Assembly (NCBI GenBank): GCA_034440635.1
Contig: JAOTON010001575.1
Coordinates: forward strand, 670,501 to 734,500
Direction: 5' to 3'
Origin: Lepas anatifera
Taxonomy: Eukaryota > Arthropoda > Thecostraca > Lepadidae
Length of the DNA stretch: 64,000 nucleotides
In this document: in pieces, positions 12,750 through 25,020 of the stretch
Numbering within the stretch: the first letter of the stretch is position 1
Layout of the letters: each line of letters starts with the position of its first letter
Notes under the pieces: generated by a model
Told to the model about the DNA's origin: nothing
The model's database searches: none
The model's input: only the letters and a program-made list of their open reading frames with translations
Program-made: the position numbers and the translations under genes

Positions 12750-12940
12750 ACCTAGATCGATATTAGGGGCACACCGTATTCAGGGTGCACGTTAGACATT
12801 TAGGCACTCACAAAGACCTATTGGATGCACATACAGCATATTAGGAACACGTTAACTGGCATTTGGGAAGGGGTAGGCACAAAATTTAGAGGACACGTTT
12901 GAGAAGCTTTTTAGGACACCCCAAAGTTAATCTCATAGCC
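12750..12940. repeat. Degenerate TTAGG/GCAC-containing tandem repeat
   Basis: Loose repeats of a TTAGG...GCAC unit of roughly 25-30 bases run directly into the next minisatellite. Too degenerate for a firm consensus. Confidence 0.4.
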
Positions 12941-12944
12941 CCCA

Positions 12945-13930
12945 CATAGTTAGTCTCGGGGGTCCCAGAGTCGGTCTCGGGACCCCAAGAGGTGTTCTCG
13001 GGGGGGGCTAAGAGTTAGTCTTGGGGCCCCACCAGAATTGGTCTCGGAGGGCACCTCAAGAGTTATTCTTAGGCCTCCCAGGGTCGGTCTCGAATTAGTT
13101 TCGGGGGCCCCTGAGTTGTTTTGGGGGCCCAAGAGTTGGTCCCGGCCCCAGCCAGAGTCGATCTCGAGTCGGTCTCGGGGGCCCCTGAGTTGTTCTGGGG
13201 TCCCAAGACTTGGTATCGACCCCAGCCAGAGTTGGTCTCGAAGGGCCCTCAATGGTTTGTCTCTGGGGGCCCAGATTGGACTCAAAGGACTCAGAAGGGC
13301 TCAGAAGGCCCTCAGAGGCGGTGCTGTGTCCCGGCTGTTTTCACGGGCCCCAAGTGTTGGTCTCGGGAGCCTCACGATTTGTTATTGGGCCCGAGAGTTG
13401 ATTTTGCGACCCCCAAGGCTGGTCTTGGGGCCCTCAGATCTTTTTCTCGAGCCCGTCTAAATTGGTCTCGGGAGGCCCACAAGAGTTAGTCTCAGGAGCC
13501 CAAAGCTGTAGTATCAGACCTCAAGAAGTTATTCTCAGAAGGCCCCCAGAGTCAGTGCCGGGGCCCTAGAAGCTGTTTTTGGGGTCCCAAGAGTTGAGCT
13601 CATGGGGTCCCAAGAGTCGGTCTCGGCACTCGCGCAAAATTTGGTCTCGGGCCCCCAGAACCTGATTTTGGGGCCCCCAGAGTTGGTTTTGGAAGGCCCA
13701 CTGAGTTGGTCTCAGTGGCCTAGAGTTTTAGTCTGGTGCCCCAGGAGCTGGTTTCAGAGGTACCTCAAGAGTCCATTTCGGGGGCCTTAAAGCTGGTTTC
13801 GGGGTCTCAAGAGTTGGTCTTGAAAGCCTCAGAGCTGGAGTCGGGGGCCCAAGAGTAGGTCTCGAGAGGTCTCAGAGTTTATCTCTGGGAAGGCCCATAG
13901 TCCGTCTGTGGGGCACCCCAGAATTTGTCG
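12945..13930. repeat. Minisatellite, AGAGTTGGTCTCGGGGGCCC unit
   Basis: About 1 kb of degenerate tandem copies of a 20-30 base unit with the core GAGTTGGTCTCGGGGGCC. The open frames of 111-140 residues on both strands through this block have repeat-driven composition (Trp/Pro/Gly/Arg) and are not genes. It lies between the membrane-protein gene and the chitinase first-exon region. Confidence 0.9.
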
Positions 13931-14377
13931 CTGGGTCTGAAATAACTAATAAAAAACACCAGGCGTGTTTATTTATAAGGACGTTAGGGTCTAGAGAGAT
14001 CTTATCACTTATCAAGAGTTTCTGATATACTTTTGGGAGGGGGGCGAGAATGTATTTTTTAAAGGGTTAAAAATTTTGATGGGTCGAGTAATTTTTCTAA
14101 GTCATTGGCCATGTGTTCGTAGTCTGAATGTCTAGCATTCGGTATATTTGCATGATGCCAAGCACCCATTCCTTAATGATAATTACATTTGGTCAAGCAA
14201 CGGTGAAGTTCTTTTTGGCGTTTCTCTCCCGGAGTTTCTCTTTGACTCTGATTGCGAGGTCAAGGCCTCCCAGTCCAGCTCATGAAGAACTCGACTGAGG
14301 CGCTTATCTCGAAAGTAAATTGTGTCCCACCTATCGGACACAATGGTTGGAAATACTAGACAGCAGACATAATTAAT

Positions 14378-14520
14378 AAGGGTTCGTGTTTAACGACGCA
14401 CCAACTGTCAGGGTTATACGGCGGCGCCAATTCTCATCCTGTTGGAAGTGATTTTTCCATCATAACCCGATTTAATTTATCCTATGTATTTTTGGCGCAG
14501 TACGCACTACACCACATCTA
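14378..14520 (-). repeat. SINE fragment (core domain)
   Basis: Contains the shared SINE core (GACGCACCAACTGTCAGGG, then GGCGGCGCC) and the CCTGTTGGAAG body, but no clear tRNA head. Truncated or eroded copy of the same family as 2877-3108. Confidence 0.55.
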
Positions 14521-14529
14521 AGAGCAATT

Positions 14530-14828
14530 AGTCGGTTGTCTATATCACGCCTCTCTCAGGCTCACCGTTCCAGCTCGCTAGCCTCTTGGCGTGGGATAAC
14601 TGGACCGAGAGAGGGTGTGCGGGGTAGGGCAGGTGAGGGAGCGGGGGGGGGGGTGAAATCCCCGAGAGCGACGTCTGTGCCAGCCACGGTGCCAGTACCG
14701 CTATGACCGGCTCAGCGAAGGGCCGACGGCGGTGTTAACAGTGAGAAGTGACGCTTCACCGGGAGAGGGCGCCGCTCGGAGGATAACTCAGGCTTGTCTG
14801 GCGCACGGACGGCAGCTGCTTCAGCATG
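14530..14828 (+). promoter_or_regulatory. Cht7: Candidate chitinase promoter and first exon ending in ATG
   Basis: GC- and CpG-rich block unlike its AT-rich surroundings. It ends in CAGCATG directly followed by the strong donor GTAAGTG (ATG 14826-14828). Spliced to the signal-peptide exon at 27625, this gives Met-Glu-Asn-Leu in phase 0, so one codon would be carried by this exon across a 12.8-kb intron. A short upstream frame of 11 codons (ATG 14704, stop at 14737) would precede it. The alternative at 18123-18125 has the same arrangement with GTAAGC. No transcript data are available, so the choice is open. Confidence 0.5.
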
Positions 14829-16139
14829 GTAAGTGCGAGGCTGAAGGACTCCATGGATTTACTTTAAGTGATTTAAGAAAAAATAACACACCGTGTGAAC
14901 TAGACTATGATTATTTTTTGTCATGTTTATAGCATGGCGCATACTTGCGTTTAAAACGTCACGGTAGCAGAAATAATGCGCATTCAGTGGCTTTTGGCCA
15001 TATACATTGTTGCCGTTAGTCCCTCTACCCTTTTAGGCCGGAAAATCTGCAGACCCACTCCTTTTTGGGTAGTAGTTGTTGTGTCCTTTGCTTAAGGCTG
15101 TGATCACTCCCTAAAGCCCCCTCTGCCAAAGATAATCAATATTGTGCAAAACAGAAAACACATTTTTAAGTGTTAAAGGTGCCCCTGTGAGCCGTAGGGT
15201 GTTTTTTCCCTTTCTTGGTCCCCAGTGAAAAAAATTGAGAGAACAGTTCACCACCAAGGCAGACTCTTATTTTAGACCTTTGCTCTAAACCCATGAACCA
15301 GATGATGGTTTAGTTGCATTCTTCATCCTGTCACTTTTTTCTCGTTAACACGGCTATTAAAAAAACGGAATTTCTGCCAGTTTAGAAAATTTGTTTTCTG
15401 GGACTTGCGTCGTAACTTCTAAGCAAGTTCAAGCATGGGTTGAGTTCCAAGGAGAGAGGCAACACCTCCTGGATTTTGGGGCACTCGAAGAGCTTGTTTA
15501 GTAATTGCATTGCCGTACCAGTGGAAACCCCTAGTTCGAGAAGCTATCTCCTGCCTTGAGTTGCGCCACAAGCTCATTCTCAAAATGTGTATAACGGTTA
15601 TATTGGCCCCGCATCTATCAATCCGATATAACGGTATTCAGAATTAATCAGTATGTGAGCCTTTCTATGCTTAGGTATATATACTCTTAAATGATTAAAA
15701 CGCTGAAAAATATGACAGGATATTTATTAGCCAATTACCTATCAAATATCTTGTGTTCTAAACGTGAAAGCTTACGACAAGAAATCCAAGCGCTAATGAC
15801 ATGCATGCATGCCCGAATCCTGCAAGAGGCGCTGACTACTGTATTGTTCGCTCCTCAGGATATCTTGTCTTTGTTCTGCTGCAACGCTCATCAGGAATGA
15901 ATTTCCTGTCTCGGATGTCAGTAGCACTGATTCACCTTATGAGATTGTCAAAAAATTGTTACCCGCGGTTTCATGGTTACAGCTGATTCACGGCAATCTC
16001 TGTGGTGTGGAGGTCACTGAGCAGCCGATGATTTATCGTGACTCAGGGTTGCACCGGGGCAAAGAAGAACATTCACAAAACCTGATTATAAGCCCTAAAA
16101 TGAAAACCCTAACACCGCATCTGTGAGCGAATAATGCTT

Positions 16140-16315
16140 GTTGGTGGTAACAACTCACTAACTGCCAAGGTTATACAGCGTCGCCAACTTTCGCCCTGTG
16201 AGGAAGGGTTTGAGGGATCAGATCGACCTGTTCAGAGGCTCCCCCAGGGCTTGATCCCGGGTTCTGTGGCGTAGGAGACTTGGATGCTATCCACTTAGTC
16301 ATCCATCCCCTGTGA
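16140..16315 (-). repeat. tRNA-derived SINE
   Basis: Minus strand: tRNA-like head with ACTAAGTGGATAGCATCC and a box B-like ACCCGGGATCAAGCCC, then the family body (CCTCTGAACAGGTC) and core. It lies in chitinase intron 1. Confidence 0.65.
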
Positions 16316-17999
16316 AGGGATAGCTAAATGCAGATTTGTACGGTATATTTTTCTAAGACGCACAAATGGAATGGGTGTATTTCAGGAAAATACTTTTGCT
16401 CTCAAATACTGGAGATGGTTGCTTTCCTGCATGTGCAGCTCCTCGGATTCTTCAGCGCCAAAAACTGCTCCCAGTCTGATCTGATGAGTAAGCCAACAGA
16501 ATCTTGCAAATAAACCAGTCTTGACACAGCTTCCAAGGCGTGGGGGTGTGGGATGCAACCAAAGGTGCGAATGTGGCGTTTGTTAGTGGATTTGTGCCAC
16601 TGTGTTGAAATATTGATGATTGTTTGATCTATAGGTTCTGTTGGTGCAAAGTGAAGGCGTGTAGATTCCGCAGTGAAAAGTTGAACAGGTATTCGAGCGC
16701 GTCTTCTTATCTTGAGGAACAGATATGCAGTCTTGTAGCTGCAGTGTAAGAGAGGTGAAAATGTGCGAACCTTGGCAGAGAGCATCTTCAATTAGGCCTG
16801 GCGTCTAATGACTGATTCGCATTGCTGGATACTTTTTGACTGGACTTTCTCCGGTATTGGCTAAAGTGCCGTTACCAAGACTGTGCTTCATTTAAATCCT
16901 CACACTGCCTTCTACATCAATCGAAGCTGAATCCTAGAATGAATCAACATCATTCCATACTTTTCTGTTTAGTGCCCTTGCAGGAGTAAGGAATGAGATG
17001 CTACATATATTGTAATCAATAATAAAACATGTGTTAAGTTCACTAGCGAATACAGAGTGGAGGCCAGGCAAGGTCAAGACCCCCCCTAATGTATGAGTAC
17101 CCACAGTAATCACATAGTAGGAGGGCATTTGGGTTGGAGGTGGGGTAAGGCTGAGCCCCTAGCCCCCCCCACCCGAATTGAAAGTCTGGATCGGTCATTG
17201 GCAGAATCAATATTGATCACCCATCATGATGATTTTAGGTGGTTCAAACAGCATCATTCCTTTTTCCGCAGCATGCCTGTGTCATTTCAGATAAAAACTC
17301 GTCTTCCGTTGCCACTTTAGTGAATACGAGTCTGGGCTAGTCAGTACAAGGACACAAATGGCGACAAGGACAAAAATGGCGTGCCGAGAATCCGTTTTTC
17401 TTCTCATCGCTAACGCGGTGGCATTGAGAGTAATGGCATTCGTCCGGTGTCGCTTTTCACCTGAAGTTGTATTGTTGTATTGATAATTGTCACTGTGAGG
17501 AGGCCGGGGGCTGATTGCAGCATGCCTGGGCGTCACACCTCCTTACATGGGTTGCCGAAACTCCTCATGCGATGCTTTATAGTGGGTCCTCTGAACGAGT
17601 CAGTAAAGAATTTGTTTGAACTTAAAAAGCCTCTGGGTGTACGTTGGTAAGAGAGCAAACCTCATAGACATGTATAATAACTGCACAAGGAAACTGCCAC
17701 TCTAGGATCATTTGTTTGTGCTGATTTTATTGCATGCCTTGAAATCAATAGAGAAAGCTGTTACATCAAATCATATCTTGTCCCGTCCTTTGTTCGTTGG
17801 GCAGCATCTAGTACTCTTCCCTCGGGCTGCTTTCAACTTCCCAGCCTTGGCTGAATAATCTAACCCACCTGGTCTTCAAGATTCTACACTAACACCGCTC
17901 ATGACTCATGCCATGCAATTTCAACATCGAGCGACACCCACGCGGACTTGTAAGACAGCAACAATCATGTCGCCTGAGCACATGCGACCTCTCATCTTG

Positions 18000-18125
18000 C
18001 CTGGTTAGGCTGCTGGCCGGGTGGGAAGGCTGAGGTGGCCACTGGTTGCGGCGAGGGGTGCACATCAGGGCCGTCGGGCCCCCAAGGTCGCCCCCTCCCT
18101 CTGGTCGGCGAGCGGAGCTTGCATG
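18000..18125 (+). promoter_or_regulatory. Cht7: Alternative chitinase first-exon candidate ending in ATG
   Basis: Second GC-rich block in intron 1 that ends in GCATG immediately followed by a donor (GTAAGC; ATG 18123-18125). Joined to 27625 it would give the same protein start as the exon at 14826. It may be a second promoter or a coincidence. Confidence 0.3.
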
Positions 18126-19170
18126 GTAAGCCTCTTACGTCCAGAGAAGATTCCGCCGCAGAGGTGCAGAAAGCTGATGATAACGAAACCGGGGGATAGT
18201 TGGTAGCTTCGTGTCGTTTTAAGCAAAGGCTTGGAATTTTTGTATGTCCGCCTACGTCACGGAATAAGAATTTAAAGCGAGCAGATGATATCCCAAAAGA
18301 GAGCACTAGACACAATCCAAATCCGGATCTTCCTTGGGAACTTGTGGTGGGCTCTGATAATTTTAATCTTTGTATACCTATATTTGAGAGCTGGGCTACC
18401 TCCGCGCTCCAAGTTTAGTCAGTGGTTGGTGACGCAGGCAGGCAGTTAGCACTGCCTGGCGCGACAATCGCCCCCAAGGCGAAACCAGAACTCTCTGGTC
18501 GTATTATAGGTAGTTGAAAACAGGTGATAAAATGGTCTTAATCCTGTGGTTTTGGCAATGACTGTTCGATGTCTTGGATTTTACGCAAGGAAAAGTATTA
18601 CTCTCTTTCTCAAAGCTTAAGTCACTTCTTACATGTAAATGGTCAATGCCATAGAGTAGAATTTTGCCGCATTTTTCGGTTATTTCCAATCGAAAGCCAT
18701 GAGATTATTATTGTCCTTTAAGGGAATTTGGCAACTTGGTCTAATCCCAGAATTTAGTTTAATTAAGGGTATTTTTAGTCCTAAATCATGGAAATGTCCA
18801 CGATTTCTATTAGAAGTGTACAATAAGATCAATATTTTGATTTGTAACATGCTTCTCTAGGGTAATAAATAAACCTCTGCCTGTGGATGACGTCATGATC
18901 TGGCAACTACTACCATATTCAATAGGCTTCAAGGTTTTCAATTAGCTGACTACTCACCGTGACGTCAGCCATGTCGTCACGCTAACAGCTGACAACTGTG
19001 GCCGGAATGCTGGGGTAGATTTTGGGGTACATTTCAGGTACGTTTTAGCTTCTCTCTACGGCAATTTTGAGTTTGAAGACAAATGATATGTTGAGTAACG
19101 GGTTTTCCAGCATACTTTACAACTTGGCTAGTCTCTGCTAAAAGCACGTTATAAAGGTGCGACATTCCCT

Positions 19171-20197
19171 TTAACCCTCGCCCCACGGGGGCCATCGATG
19201 GCCCCTCCCTAAGGTTTTTCGGGATAGCAGAAAAACAACGAGGCACAGCACCGCGGTTGAGGGCTCTACCTCTCACTGCATCATTTTCCCATCATCCCTG
19301 AAATTTTTTACCCCGGGTCACCCAAGGTCAGGTCACCAGACGAGGTCAACCAAGGTCACCTCACTTCACTTTTAGAGCTCTGTAAGAGCTACATTTCAAA
19401 GTCGATCGATTTGAAACTTCCTACACTTCATGACCCTCCAGGGTCTACAAGGTGTATATCCGGGATTTTTCGATTTCGTGCCCTGAGGTCAGGTCACGAG
19501 GCGACCTCTCCCATTGGAAAAGCATGGGGAAAAGCTATTTCATGATATAAAAGCCACAAAAATGATTGCAAATACTCAGACTGCTCAGAACAACGTTTTT
19601 GGACACCCTTTCACGGATCCCAGGTGTCATATTTGCCCTTTGACTTTTCCAAGGTCATCCAAGGTCACCAGAGGTCAAAAACAGTATTTTGACAATAACT
19701 TTTGACCTAATTGAGCTAGAGCAGTGAAACAAACACCATCGTGTTTGTCTTGTCACTGGCTTTCATTTGATGTACGGCAAGGTCACTTTTTGACCTTTCG
19801 TGACCTCAGGTCATATTAGGTCACGAGGTGACCTCTGGCGGTCAAACCACTGGCGGGAGGTCTTTACGTTCCACATAGCGGAAAAGTACAGGCAATTTGC
19901 TATCAAATGTACTTTACCAGGCCTCAATAGCTTTAATGACATAAGAGTTATGCCCAGTTTGCTTAATCATTGCATATTTGAGTGAAAATAGCCGATGTTG
20001 ACCTAATTTGACCTCTGGAGGTCAAACCATTGACCTGAGCACTAAAACATGCGAAGTGATTTCTTACTGAATTCACGCGAGCTTTCTATTGCACTTTGCA
20101 GATTTGCGCTAACGCCCATATTTTCGGAGTTAGAGGGGGCCATCGATGGCCCCCGGTGGGGCGAAGGTGGCGCCGGACCCCGTGGGGCGCGGGTTAA
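19171..20197 (+). mobile_element. TTAA-flanked MITE, family A, in chitinase intron 1
   Basis: Bounded by TTAA at 19171-19174 and 20194-20197, with ends CCCTCGCCCCAC and GTGGGGCGCGGG and a subterminal palindrome GGGGCCATCGATGGCCCC. No transposase, piggyBac-like and non-autonomous. It contains about 20 perfect AGGTCA/TGACCT half-sites in 720 bases (about 0.35 expected by chance). These include three AGGTCA spaced by four bases at 19652-19677. Nearly the same length and sequence as the copy at 31755, so the family moved recently. Confidence 0.85.
19652..19677 (+). promoter_or_regulatory. Triple DR4 array of nuclear-receptor half-sites
   Basis: AGGTCA at 19652, 19662 and 19672: three perfect half-sites in an exact 10-bp period (two overlapping DR4s). 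DR4 is a known binding geometry for RXR/USP heterodimers. Occupancy is an inference. Confidence 0.55.
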
Positions 20198-21039
20198 CAC
20201 GCGCCTTGACGGGGGAGCGGGTACCCATCCCCATCGGGTTTTTCGGAAATAGCATAAAAACGGAGGAGCGTAGTGCCGCCGTACTTGGCATACCTTTTCT
20301 CCCATTATTTTTACAACTTCTGTGAAAATTTTATGGTTAGGTCATCTCAGATCAGGTCACCAGTACAGGTCAAATGACCTGACCTAAAAAAAGTTTAAGA
20401 TATCATAAGCCGGAACAAGGTGAACTTATCCGATTGAAACTCATATCACATAATGGGCCCACCGAGTTCTCCAAAATATGTTCCGGTATTTTTGGTATCG
20501 ATGACCTAAGGTCAGGTACGAGCCATGACCTCTCCGTTGGAAATACATGGGAAAATGGTTTAGACTTAATAACTCAGTAACAGATGGTGATAGAGCGTTT
20601 ATTTTAGCTCCATTAGATTCGCCTTATCCTTGCAGTTCTAATGATATGCATTTTATACAATTTAACTTTGAGCTGACCTCAGGTCAGGTCAAATCTTTAA
20701 TTTGAACTAGCAAGGTCAAATTATATATCATTACATTCATCTTGCTGCGAAGATTATTCTAGTTTATGTCGTTTTCCTCTATCTTTACTTTTTAAGATGT
20801 AATGCCCGAAAATCTTAATTTACATGTTATCCCTATGACGGCATGTTTTGACCTCTTGTGACCTCAAATGTCACCTGACAAAAAAACGGTCCAAATCATT
20901 TCGATGGAGAAGTGGATGGGCTACCCAACGCCTTTTACCGTTTTTCGCTACCTACCGTGGTTCTCGAGATCTTAGGGGAGGGGGTACCCGCCCCCGTCAA
21001 AGCGAAGGTGGCTCAGACCCCCGTCAATGCGCGTGTTAA
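20194..21039 (+). mobile_element. TTAA-flanked MITE, family B, in chitinase intron 1
   Basis: Shares its left TTAA (20194-20197) with the preceding element and ends at TTAA 21036-21039. The termini CACGCGCCTTGACGGGGG and CCCCCGTCAATGCGCGTG are inverted repeats. About 14 AGGTCA/TGACCT half-sites, including overlapping TGACCTGACCT and AGGTCAGGTCA. No coding capacity. Confidence 0.85.
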
Positions 21040-21518
21040 TCTCGTAACATGATGTCTAAGCTTCTTACTGAACCTGGAAATTGATGCCCTGAGCTAGATC
21101 CGGGCTTTACATGATAGGCGATCGCACCTGAATATGCAAATTTTGAGGTCAGTAGAGGGTTAAATTTTAGTATCGACACCATTGACGATCCTCTTAACTC
21201 TGTCCCATCCTTTCCGTCCCGGGAAAAACATGCAACATCCCCGTCTCTGTCCGTTCAGTTTTCCCGGAATGTTTTTACAGAAAGTTTTGCCCACCATCCC
21301 AAATAAAAAGTGGAAAATTGTGCTGAGCTGCGTCCCTCTGCGTGCTACCCATCCTTTTTCCGTATCATATGGAATTATTAAAGGGGATGTGGCACCTTGG
21401 TGCAATCTTAGACTGCAGTGACTTGGTATTTGTTGTTGAAAGTAATGTATTTGGCCTTATATCTGATGAAAATGGTTAATAAACCTAACCTTTCGCATAA
21501 TTTGATTTTCTTTTGCTC

Positions 21519-21520
<2 letters not shown>

Positions 21521-21558
<38 letters not shown>

Positions 21559-21588
21559 AGAGAGAGAGAGAAAGAGAGAGAGGAGAGA
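21521..21588 (+). repeat. (GA)n microsatellite
   Basis: Nearly pure GA tract with a few GGGAGG and AAAG interruptions, in chitinase intron 1. Confidence 0.95.
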
Positions 21589-22129
21589 TTATATTCTAGC
21601 AGTAGATGAGGCGTATCAATAATTCTGTTATAAGTTTGATACCCAACTGAACCCTGAAGTAGATTCGATGATCGCGCTGTTACTACAAGAAAACTAATGC
21701 CAGGGGCACCCATTTCCCTTCCAAAGAAATTTATGGCGCGAAATCTAAACAGTAACCTTCAAGGAACTCAAGGTCGCTGTGAGTGTGACTTTAAGCCTGA
21801 GTTGACCTAGTTGTGACAAACCGTGACTTTAAGCCTCAGACATTTAAGGATGCTATTTATGGCTTCGACAGAACATGCAATTGACTACCGGATTTAGTTT
21901 TTTGGCTATACCACGTGGTGATTGATTTTCGCTTGACGTCTGGCTCGGCTAAACTCTGTTTAACACCCTCATTTTTACCTCCTGCAGCTTTTAGATCGCC
22001 GATACCACTACTTCTTAACTTAGACACCAAAGCCCAAGATTACCACCTCGAACCGCCATGGCTAATGCCTCCGACAGGAGCCCTACGCCAAAGCACATAC
22101 ACAGCCACTGTCATGCTGGATAATCTGTG

Positions 22130-22330
22130 GGCCCCCAGCTGCCTCTAAGCACCGAAGTGCCAGCCATGGGGAGAGGGCTCACCATCAGTAAAAACTCCGC
22201 CGCAGTGTCCGGTTTGGCCGGCCTCAGCGCTCGGTGGCGGCTGCGCCTGCGCACGAGCCTCAAACTCGTCGGCAGCTTTTTCATCCGAGGGTCATTGTTT
22301 AAGCGTGGCTGACTGAAGTGACCGTTAGCG
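22130..22330. other. CpG-rich block in chitinase intron 1
   Basis: Locally CpG-dense DNA containing GCGCCTGCGCAC, which resembles an NRF-1-type palindrome. It could be an internal promoter. A 61-codon frame here has no recognised domain. Confidence 0.25.
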
Positions 22331-22403
22331 TGACTCAGACTCTCAGGAGAGGTGCGTTTTCAAAGATAAGATATGGAAGGTAATGACTGAGATGAAACAA
22401 ATA

Positions 22404-22421
22404 ATATATATATATATATAT
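22404..22421. repeat. (TA)n microsatellite
   Basis: Short pure TA tract in chitinase intron 1. Confidence 0.85.
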
Positions 22422-23258
22422 CAACGAAAACAATCGTATTCTCTTTTTTAATGTATTTCTTCAGCACCCTGCCTGAGAACTCGTTCAGGGAAGCAAATAG
22501 GACATTGGGTATGATTGAAGCAGAGACCAGATAATTTCGCGTCCAGGAACCTGGATTGATTGATTGTTCCCTTTGTGCACATCATGATAGTGCGGTTACA
22601 CTTGTGTGCCATTTTCCAAACAACAGACTAGATCATAAGCTGTATGAAATATCGAAAAATTTATATTTATCCTATTGCCTCCTGCATCAAAATTATTGGT
22701 GGTTACGGTGTCTAAAGCTCATTTCACGCAGTATTTCTATTTATATTCAGTCTGAAGTGGCGTTCACGATGCATTAGTTCAGTTCTCTTACGTCTAGGTC
22801 AACCTACAGAACATCTGCAACGAAAACCAAGCGCAAAAAACCTGCAATATCAGAGAGGTTTCTCTAGCTTTTATTCCAACTTCTTGCATTATGAATGTCA
22901 ACATGGCAGCCCGGCTTGCGACGAAGCTAACCATGTAGTACATACAGTCGTGCAGAAATCGTACTGTGACGACTATGTCGAAAACGGCGGCGGCCGGCAG
23001 TTCGTCGTAAGGTCAAACCCGTCGCCTGGCGGCTTAACGAAAGGAAAAGCACGTGCTGCTTCTCGGAAGACCTTGTTGCACGAGAATGCTAATTCATAAA
23101 CTAGAGGCGGGGTGCCAGTGCGCTGCCAAGTAGTTATCCAAAAACACGGTGGGAACAGTAGGTTAACGGTGTGTCCCGTTTCCGAACGAGTGTTTAACAA
23201 GCATCCATCAGTGGGGAATTTACAACAGGGGCATTACAGCTTTTCACTCACATTATGT

Positions 23259-23451
23259 CATTGGCGGATCCAGGATCAACTAGCGGGGGCCAAACTAACA
23301 TTTGGGGGGGGCTTAAGTGGATAAAAAAACGCGAAAACATAGAATGTTGAAAGACCAAAACGGTCAAAGTTTGCTCTTTGGGGGTAGACTATACTATTTT
23401 AGTCTTTGGTGGGGGGAACGGCCCTTTTGGCCACCCTTGGATCCGCCAGTA
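23259..23451. mobile_element. hAT-like MITE with GGCGGATCC ends
   Basis: 193-bp element beginning CATTGGCGGATCCAGG and ending CCTTGGATCCGCCAGTA, with G-rich internal stretches. The flanking 8-bp duplication has one mismatch: CATTATGT (23251-23258) and CATTAAGT (23452-23459). Same family as 45046, 56763 and 62094. Confidence 0.7.
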
Positions 23452-24884
23452 CATTAAGTGCGCCTCAAGATTCACAATGTCTTGCTGCTAGCAATGGGCC
23501 GTGCTGGATACCATGCAGATAGGAGGTATTGCCTATTGTTTGAGACTCAGCAGGTCAGAGTATTGATTCGTCTTGTTGCATTACATGGACATGCTCCGAT
23601 GTTTAAGTCCTTGACTTGGATGAGGAATGGAACATCGTAAGATCGGCCCCCACCAATATGAAAAATTTGGACTCGATTCTTGCCTTGAGTCTTTCATGAA
23701 CCGCCTTTTAGTGGTGAAGTTTTACGCCGCCGTTTGGCTTTTAGCAGATGTAGTGTTGCAACCCTCTATTCACGGATTGGAGTCGTCCCAAGTCACGGTC
23801 TTGGTTTTGCTGTCGTTGTGACACCCGTGCCAGGGGCGCAGCCAGAAGTTTGTCAGGTGGAAGCTTATTATGATTATCAATACCAGCTCTTAAAACCTCT
23901 GTCAAGTATGGTGAATCCTACTATGAGGGGCGTAGTCCAATTTCCCCAGGCTTCGCCTCTGACCCGTGCAAAACCACAATCCCATTACTGTGCTGGGAAT
24001 CTCCGGTGTTGCCATTGCTCGCCATTTGCCGCCGTATCCGTTCCAACAGAAACCTTCACCGGCCAACGAGAGGGAGAGGAGGAAAACTGCACTTAGCAAG
24101 GTTACACTCTGACACCCCTGTTCTGAAAGTAGAGCAATGAGAACTGTTCTAGGGACATCGTGGGCTGTCCCAGTTTCGCCTATTTTTACCGAATACGGAG
24201 AATGGCTCTTCAATTGAAAGACAAGTCAGAGTGTATTGTCGTACTAAAACTACAATTCTCCTGTTCGTTTCGAGGAAATAATTCAGTTGCATGGTTACTG
24301 GCCTAATGCCACTCCTCGGTGCGCTAATAATTTCCATTGAGCGATCACAATCAATATGACGTGAATCAAGGTGAGGCATTGATCGTGACAGCGTTCCTAT
24401 TTGAATTAGGGTACCCAACACAAAGGTAGATCAACCTTGAAGGCACGGCATTCGTGCACAGTAGCCAGATCGACCTTGGAGATGAGCGGACATCAATGAA
24501 ACTGAAACCAGGTTGGGAAGGGAGGTTTAGATGGTAATAAAGTACGGGGTAGCATTAATCCAAATGGGGGGTTAGGCGATAACGCTTGAAAATTGTAAAT
24601 TTAACACTAGACTGCTAATTTGTGGTTATAACCTTGCTAAGGCATGATAAAACCTCGGAAACACGAACAAGATTGAGGTGGGGAAGAAGAGAACGAAATA
24701 AATAGACAAGCTTCCTGCCTGCTGCAGAGCTGTGTCATTTCTAATGTGATGGCACATAGCCCGTGGCTCTTATTAAAACCCGCGCGTTTCGATGGAAAAC
24801 TATTGTCCTAATGTCAATGAGATGTTCGGCTGCAACCATGTCTCAAGCTCACGTCAATAGGGGTCATTTTACTTAACTCCACAG

Positions 24885-25020
24885 GCTGAGCAGTTCACGC
24901 GCTCGCCACCTGCCTCTCCCCTCCCCCACTCTCAGTTGCCAGCCGCCTCGGGGCATTTACCGCGGCGGCTGCCCTGACCTCTGACCCCGGAGCACGCGCT
25001 CGGCTCGGATTCTACTGTTT
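24885..25020. other. GC-rich block in chitinase intron 1
   Basis: CpG-rich stretch (GCGCTCGCC...GCGCTCGGCTCGG) with GACCTCTGACCCC, a degenerate nuclear-receptor-like site. Possible internal promoter. Nothing coding. Confidence 0.25.

Noticed and set aside
12950..13490. Open frames of 111-140 residues on both strands
   Set aside because: They lie wholly in the minisatellite; composition follows the repeat unit and all frames look alike.
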